A stretch of 64,000 nucleotides of DNA from Rhipidocladum racemiflorum (taxonomy: Eukaryota > Streptophyta > Magnoliopsida > Poales > Poaceae). A program made the position numbers and the translations under genes. The number at the start of each line of letters is the position of its first letter. The first letter of the stretch is position 1. The stretch spans positions 10,051,001 to 10,115,000 of the forward strand of contig CM070572.1 of the NCBI GenBank assembly GCA_036346355.1. Direction: 5' to 3'. Under the pieces are notes generated by a model. It did no database searches. It was not told the DNA's origin and was given only the letters and a program-made list of their open reading frames with translations. Shown piece by piece: positions 58,079-64,000 of the stretch.

Positions 58079-59300
58079 TTACGACGGAGATGGGGTGTCG
58101 ATCAGTAATGGGCAAGCTTCCTCTTGGTGATGAGCACCGAGTACTGATAACCAGATCTGAGGATATCGGATCTTTGTTTCGGAGAGCACCTCGGCCAAGT
58201 AGACCGGCCTCTGCACCTTGAGAACGCGGCCTTCCTCTGCTCGCTCTACAACAAGTGCCGCGCTGACGACCTGAGTCGTGGCGGCGATGTAGAGGAGCAA
58301 AGGCTCCTGTGGTTCCGGGGCGACCAGGACCGGAGGTGAGGTCAGAAAGACCTTTAGTCGACTAAAGGCTTCCTGAGCTTCGTTGGTCCAGAAAAAATGG
58401 TCGGACTTCTTCATCGCCTTGTAGAGTGGCATCCTCGTTCGCCGAAGTGGATACAAAGCGACTTAGTGCCGCGAGGCATCCCATCGACCTTTGAACTCCC
58501 TTGGATCGTTGATTGGCCCCATCCTTGCGATAAGCGGAGATCTTGTCTCGGTTAGCTTCGATGCCGCTGGAGACGATGAATCCCAAGAACTTGCCCTTGG
58601 GGACCCGAAGACGCACTTCTGGTTGAGCTTTATGCGAAACCGTCGGAGGTTCGCAAAGTCTCCTCCAGGTCGGTGATGAGGTCATCGGCCTTCCTGGTTT
58701 TGACAACGATGTCGCCGACGTAGGCTTCGATGTTACGGCCAATTTGGTCTCAAAACATGCTCGCATACATCGCCGTGCGTGGCGCTGCGTTTTGGACCAA
58801 AAGGCATCGTGGACGTAACGATGCGAGCCATACGGGGTGATGAAGGAGGTCGCGAGCTGATCGGATTCCTTCATCGCAATCCGGTGATAGCCCGAGTAGG
58901 CATCCAAAAAGGAAAGGGACTCACATCCGGCGGTGGAGTCCACGACCTGGTCGATGCGAGGCAATGGGAATGGATCTTTCGGACAGGCCTTGTTAAGGCT
59001 CGTGTAGTCAACGCACATTCTCCATTGCCCCGACTTTTTCTTTACAAGGACGGGATTGGCGAGCCACTCGGGGTGACGCACCTCCCTTACAAAACCGGCG
59101 GCCAAAAGTTTGGCGATCTCTTCCCCAATGGCCCGTCGCTTCTCTTCGTCGAAGCAGCGCGCTGGGCGATCGGTCCGATCCTGGTCGAATGTTCAGGAGT
59201 GCTCGGCGACCTCCTTCGACTCTGGCATGTCCGAGGGTCTCCAAGCGAAGACGTCTCGGTTTGCTTGGAGGAAGTCGACGAGCGCCTTCCTATTTGGTGG
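58079..59300 (-). pseudogene. pol: Tat reverse transcriptase, broken and catalytically altered
   Basis: The main frame 59105-58362 carries VKKKSGQWRMCVDYTSLNKA and FLDAYSGYHRIAM, the RT fingers and palm. The catalytic box reads YVGD (complement of 58711-58722) where the family has YVDD, so one metal-binding aspartate is lost. The C-terminal connection (DHFFWTNEAQEAFSRLK, LLLYIAATTQVVSAALVVER) is at 58456-58079 in another frame. Further decayed sequence joins it to RNase H. Confidence 0.88.
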
Positions 59301-59386
59301 TGAGGGCGGCCCCGATCCGCACGGTCTTGGCGGGATCCTCGGGATCAACAATGACCTCCTTCGTGTCCTCCGCGGACTTGAAAGAG

Positions 59387-59880
59387 CTAGTCCCCGACTT
59401 GCTGGAGTCGGCGGATCAGAGGCCTTCTCCTGGAGCCGGGCGAGCTCGCAGGCGAGGACCGCCGAGGCCAGCCGCATTTGCTTCGCTCATGATTGTAGGC
59501 GAGCCGAAAGATGTGGCCACGGTGATGACTCCTTGCGGCCCTGGCATCTTCAGCTTGAGGTAGGTGTAATTGGGGATCGCCATGAACTTCGCGTAGCATG
59601 GTCGCCCCGAATGGCGTGGTAGGAGCCGAGGAAGTCCACAACCTCGAACGTGAGGCTCTCGGTGCGGAAGTTGTCCTGTTCCCAAAGGTGACGGGCAGGC
59701 CGACCTGCCCAGGGGTGGGCTGTTGGCACAGTGCGACGCCGTGGAAAGGCGCCTTGCTCGGCCGGAGGGCGGAGCGAGGACCCCAGGGCATCCAGGGTCT
59801 CAACATACATGATGTTGAGGCTAACGCCGCCCATGAGGACCTTGGTCAGCGCTTCGTCCCACGATGGGGTCGACGACGAA
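59387..59880 (-). pseudogene. Tat aspartic protease region, broken
   Basis: Frames at 59834-59550 and 59685-59416 carry the protease segment SLNIMYVETLDALG, a following LPVTFG-like strand and YAKFMAIPNYTYLKLKMPGP. Where the family has DGGS the sequence reads MGGVSLNIM (about 59815-59840), so the catalytic aspartate is missing. One or more frameshifts occur (about 59640 and 59690). Confidence 0.75.
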
Positions 59881-60029
59881 GCGGAGTAGCGCCCCGGTGC
59901 GGGATGTGGTCGGGTGGTCGGTCCGGCCGAAGGCGATCGGGCACTCCGACCACCTCAAGTAGGTGGGCACGGCGGGGTAGCCGTGTGGACCTCTCGGTGG
60001 GCGGGCTTGCCGTCGCTTGTCGGCGTAGC

Positions 60030-62064
60030 ACTCCTCCTCCGAAGATCATGAGGCAACCGTCGAGCCGCGGGAACTCGTCGGCCGGCTCATCGCCCTTTGC
60101 CCCGGCGTCGGACGCGGTCGCTCTTCCCTTACCCCGCTGACGTCGTGGGGTTTCCGAGAGAAACCGCCAGGACTTCGCAGCCCCGATACTTGTGCTTGAC
60201 GGGATAGTCGTGGTTCGGGCACGGACTATCCATCAACTTCTCGAATCGATCAGCGTCTGCCGAGCCTGCTTGCTTAGCGGTCGGTCGGCAGCCGCGACCA
60301 TTCGACCTTCGCGACCTGCTTCCCTTCCGCTTCCTTTTGTCGTAGGCGGTCGGAGGGCGCCGCCCGAGGCCGGCTGTCTTGTGGGTCGTCTTCCTTTCGA
60401 AGATGGCCCCACGGCCTCCTCGCCGAGGCGTGGTTGGTGGCGATGTCGAGGAGCTCCTTGGTGGTCCGGGCTTCGCAGCCCCAACTTGTGGACGAGCCTC
60501 GCACGTGGTGCCGTAGATGAACGCCCGACGACGCCGGCGTCGCGGATGTCGGGAGCTCGTTGCACTTCTTGGGAGAAGCGGCGGATGTAGTCCCGGAGGG
60601 TCTCCCGGCTGCTTGCGGCTCTTGAGATCTCAGAGTTGCCAGGGCGTTTATGCGTGCCCTGGAAATTTCCGACGAAAGGTTCGTCAGTCGGCCCGGTGCC
60701 GATGGTATCTGCGAGCAGGTACTCGAGCCATGCTCGAGCCGAGTCCGCAAGATAGATGGGGAGGTCTTGGATGACGAAGGAGTCGTCCGTCGCTCCCACC
60801 GACAAAGTAGCCGATAGTCTTCTAACCGGACACTTGGGGTTGGTAGCCCCGTGTACTTGGCTATGTTGGTCGGGCCCGGAATCGGCCGGAAGTCGGCGTT
60901 GCGGATACTGGCGGGTGAACGCAGCGCGCCCAGGACCGTCGAATCCTGGTCGGGATGGTTGCGTCGCCCGCTATCGGCGACTTGCGAGGTGTTGCCGTCG
61001 GTAGCTCTCCTTCGCGCCTCGAGGGTGGTGCGGAGATCATACTTGTCCCCAGGCGATGGCGTCACGGGGTGTCACGATGCCTGGGGAGTTCGTGGCGAGG
61101 CCGTCTTGGTGGCTCCACCGGCCCTGTGAGGGAGTAGCGAGCGGCCCGAAGTGGCGCCCGTCGCGGGAGCTAGAACCTTGGGCGTCTTTGAACGACAAGA
61201 CGCTCTACCGATCCGGAGGTTACGGTAGGTGGCCTTGGCTTCAGGCTCCGTTGGCTCAGGCAGCCCTCGGAGCAGCATTGCCGCAGCGGCACGGTTCTGG
61301 TTGGCGTGAGGGACGAACGGACGGCCGTTCGCTTCCTCAGCCAATTGCTTTGATGCACTGCCTTGTCGCGGGGCTAGCGGTGGGCTAAGTGGCGACGGCG
61401 CTCGATTCGACACAGAGCTTATCGAGCTCGGCCTTTCGGGCTTCTAACTCCTCGCGCTGTCGCTGGAGGTCAGCGAAGCGTTGTAGGTGCTGTGCGTCGT
61501 CTTCCCGCCGGGATTCCTCCCGCCGCGCTTCGTCGCGCGGGAGGAGGGTCCCGATGGTAACGGGGGTGGAGGATGGCTCCGCCGCACCCGTCATATTGCA
61601 CTCGCGGGTGTAGGCCCTTCGAGGGGCACACTCCTTGTCGGAGCTAGAGCCATGGCTGGAGGAGTCCGCCAGCAGGTCGTGGAGGGAAGCCGGCGCGTAA
61701 CCGGCCATGGCCACGAGTTGGGAGCTCGTGGAGGGTGAAGTCGCCGCTCGCCGCAGTCCGTAGGCAATGTTGCCGGGGGTAGTGCCGGCGCGCGACGGGC
61801 CCGCCCGCGCGGCTTGCGCGGGGGCCTCGAGGCTGAGGTTGCCGAGGACGCCAATCGCATCCAGGCTTGCGAGGGCGTCCGGTCCTGGGCGGCAGCGAGG
61901 ACGAGACAAGCTCCCGCCGTAGTGACGATGAAATCGAGGGCGCTGCCGGATCCACCGACATCGGCGAACGTAGTGGGAGGAAGCCATCGAGGAGGAGAAT
62001 GGGAACCCGAAGATGAGGATGTCGGTGAAGACGCCGCGAGATTCCCCTACCGGGCGCCGCCAAC
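60030..62064 (-). pseudogene. gag: Tat gag, broken
   Basis: The C-terminal half is the clearest: DLPIYLADSARAWLEYLLAD, FVGNFQGTHKRPGNS and RETLRDYIRRFSQEVQ (60805-60233) with ELLDIATNHAS in the next frame (60520-60440), a standard Tat Gag pattern. The N-terminal part (62060-61385) is alanine/serine-rich followed by a basic coiled-coil helix (LQRQREELEARKAELDKL), then another frame at 61413-61072. The 5' edge joins the primer binding region. At least four frameshifts. Confidence 0.8.
62050..62064 (-). other. Putative primer binding site of the Tat element
   Basis: Minus strand GTTGGCGGCGCCCGG directly after the 5' LTR end (CGGCA). It resembles the TTGGCGCC-type sites of Tat elements, with insertions; the tRNA is not identified. 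Confidence 0.5.
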
Positions 62065-62953
62065 TGCCGGTGTTTCGTGCAAGCAATACGAATTTATGGT
62101 CGGATGGGGTCGCGCGCTCCCTCTCCCTCGAATGGTCGACTCAAGGAGTCGGAAGAAGTATCTTGGTTCGGGCCGAATGTCCCTACTCCGATTAGTGCGG
62201 TGTGAATGTATTGATCTTTGGGAGACGGATAAGGGGTGTACAGCGAGGCGGACGGTCGGTGTCCGATCCCCTTGAGGTTTTCGCTAGGAGTCGAGGCTAC
62301 CTAGGAGATTTTCTCTTTTCTCGCGCCCCTCCTCTCGGGCCTGCCTCTCCTTATATAGACGGAGGAGGCGTTACACGGAGTTGGGAAGACTACGAGGAGA
62401 GGGTCTGCAGCGTCTTGAGGTTTGGCTTCGTCTTGTCCAGCCAACCCCTGCCGCCCCGAGGTAGGGTTGGTGGCTCTGTGGCGTCTGATCTTGCGTAGTC
62501 TTTGTCGAGGGTGGCGTGTTGCGTGGTGCTCTTGTCGGCCTCGGTGGCTTTAATGGCGCTTGACTTTGCTTTGGCCTCGGGAGTGGGCGTACTCCTGCGG
62601 TGTGCCAGGCGGCGGGGCGAGGCTTACTTCTTGGTGGCTCTTCGGCGGCCTTGGGAAGGAGCCGCCTACCCTGCACGGATGTCGAGGGCCCAGCTGCGCA
62701 CAAGGCGGCCGCGACATCGCGTGAGCCTGGCTCGTCTTGCGCAGGTGGAGCTTGAGCTTCAATATTAGGCGGCCGGCGCATGCCGACCGCCCGGAACCGG
62801 AGTCCGCTGACCGTCCGGGGTCGGCCCCGCATAGGTCGGGGCTCGTTCCCTGCGGCCCAAGTACCTTTCGGTGGTGCCGGGCCTCCGCCGTGATAGGTCA
62901 GCCCGTTCGTGCTTCCGGGCTGATGGGGGTACCCATGGTATGGGTACTCGTCA
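62065..62953 (-). repeat. 5' LTR of the Tat element
   Basis: 889 bp, pairs with 49085-49971. TATA box TATATAAGG is the complement of 62349-62357. The 19 bp inverted repeat is at 62929-62947. Differences from the other LTR are mostly 1-4 bp indels at GC-rich spots. Confidence 0.92.
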
Positions 62954-62958
62954 AAATC

Positions 62959-64000
62959 TAACAGAACATACCAAAAAAAACTACTGAACTAGATAAGCTA
63001 TATATATAGTTAAGTTCAGTGGCTCAATGCTGTAGACATTTCCATGCATAAATTTCTAAAGATATGCTAGCTACATATGTTCTCCTTATCATGGACAACA
63101 TCACTAACAATTTTGTGGCCAAATTCATACTTCATGCGGGTAACTGTATCAAAACAAACGATGTCATCGATGGGTGTAAAATTGCTAAAGGTAAAACGGC
63201 CAAGGAAATGTTCCTCTCTGGTAATAGGGCGCACAGGAGAGAGCAGACATGTACGACTCTCGACACCGAAGGCAAGAAGACGTAGAGGACTAGGGCCTAG
63301 GGGCAAGAGGTCTTTTGGCTAATACTCATTTATATATACTTTCTCGGTAGTATAGCAGTAGAAATATCTTAATTTAATAAATTAGTGACTAAATTTAATT
63401 TCTACTTATATGCTATCAATATAATGCATTGTAAAATCTCTCGTCCTTAAAAATACAACCCATGTAAGAATTTGCACTTGGTAGTCGCTTCGTACGTGGA
63501 TATCCCAGCCCGAAAATACAGGGGTGTTTGGCTGGAGACGAGCCCAAATATAATAGCACCATTTTGTATTCAGTTTCATATATATATATATATATATATA
63601 GGAAGCATTTTCCGTACTCTTGGGAGTACGTACTCCCACCTCCAGTATACCACTTAAACGAATATATTATACTTCTTTATCACTTTCAGTATACTCCAAT
63701 AATAATTCTAAGATGCTACAATGCGACATTGTTAAAAAAATTCATTAGAACCATTTATTTTTTTGCTATATACCCTTTTTAGTATGTAAAAAGAGTATAT
63801 ACAAAAATTATGCTATAAATGGTGGACTTTGATGAAATTTTTTGAGCAGAATACGGCGTGATTGACTCGAATACGGCGTCGTATAGAACGCCGTCGTCTC
63901 TTCCTTCTATACGGCGCATGATCGAGGCCTGGGCTTGCTCCAACTCTGAACCTTAATCCTTCTAGAATCTGGACATCAAAACGAAAATGTTAGCTCCCAA
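62959..64000. other. Intergenic region, right end
   Basis: No gene recognised. It contains a (TA)n tract (63579-63600), a perfect 16 bp palindrome GGGAGTACGTACTCCC (63622-63637), a repeat of about 170 bp related to 7733-7900, and a short cluster of ACGGCGT words (63853-63917). The 73-residue frame at 63064-63285 has no visible domain. Confidence 0.5.
63579..63600. repeat. (TA)n microsatellite
   Basis: Eleven TA units, located just before the dispersed repeat shared with 7733-7900. Confidence 0.9.

Larger units (their letters stand above)
49085..62953 (-). mobile_element. Tat-lineage Ty3-gypsy retrotransposon with antisense genes
   Basis: 13.9 kb with LTRs 49085-49971 and 62065-62953 and perfect TSD AAATC (49080-49084, 62954-62958). 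In sense (minus) order it has gag (about 62060-60030), protease (about 59870-59400), RT (59105-58360), a Tat-type RNase H with integrase (57884-56120), then a 6 kb region with two genes on the opposite strand, a tandem repeat and the 3' LTR. Large size, archaeal-like RNase H (YFDGSYTKNGAG) and an antisense ORF are known traits of Tat elements such as Grande and RIRE2. Sense genes are frameshifted in many places, and both the protease and RT active sites are altered. Confidence 0.93.

Overview
The window is nuclear DNA from a grass (Poaceae), probably a species with a large, repeat-rich genome. This is inferred from the GC-rich plant genes, the Tekay, SIRE and Tat retrotransposon types and the Tourist-like MITEs; the species cannot be named from the sequence. 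Only two host genes are convincing. One is an intronless 3-ketoacyl-CoA synthase on the minus strand (9312-10757; very-long-chain fatty acid and wax synthesis). The other is a two-exon CONSTANS-like gene with one B-box and a CCT domain on the plus strand (46305-47737; flowering and development class of transcription regulator). About three quarters of the window is LTR retrotransposon.

Layout. (1) 201-7571: a complete non-autonomous LTR element with a gag gene but no pol (TR-GAG type), TSD ATAAT, with a Tat-related solo LTR (1318-2159) in its left LTR. (2) 7572-13247: KCS and its flanks. (3) 13253-13939: a gypsy-like solo LTR, TSD AAATT. (4) 14442-41398: a young SIRE/Maximus Ty1-copia element on the minus strand, TSD ATTTA. 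It is itself split by two later insertions: a 3.1 kb Tekay-like solo LTR (15089-18189, TSD GGAGG) in its 3' LTR, and a 12.5 kb Tekay-type chromovirus (26434-38929, TSD TTGAT) in its gag gene. The host DNA around it is an AT-rich, diverged repeat field. (5) 43.2-49.1 kb: the CONSTANS-like gene between two Tourist-like MITEs. (6) 49085-62953: a 13.9 kb Tat-lineage Ty3-gypsy element on the minus strand, TSD AAATC. (7) 62959-64000: intergenic DNA.

The most interesting structure is in the Tat element. Between pol and its 3' LTR it carries two transcription units on the strand opposite to gag-pol. Each has its own TATA box in a similar sequence context. The larger one appears to be a five-exon gene with four very short introns (67-74 bp), two or three of which restore the reading frame exactly. 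Introns on the antisense strand would survive reverse transcription, which may be why they persist. Other points of note are dense arrays of short palindromes (ATCGGAA-TTCCGAT type) in the SIRE LTRs and next to its extra ORF, a parallel array of a different palindrome in the inserted solo LTR, a GAGTAC-GTACTC hairpin shared by three otherwise different LTR families, and a TR-GAG gag frame that runs through the polypurine tract into the LTR.

Many small indels separate LTR pairs in the GC-rich elements while the two host genes are intact. Part of the apparent decay of these elements may therefore be consensus error in the assembly.
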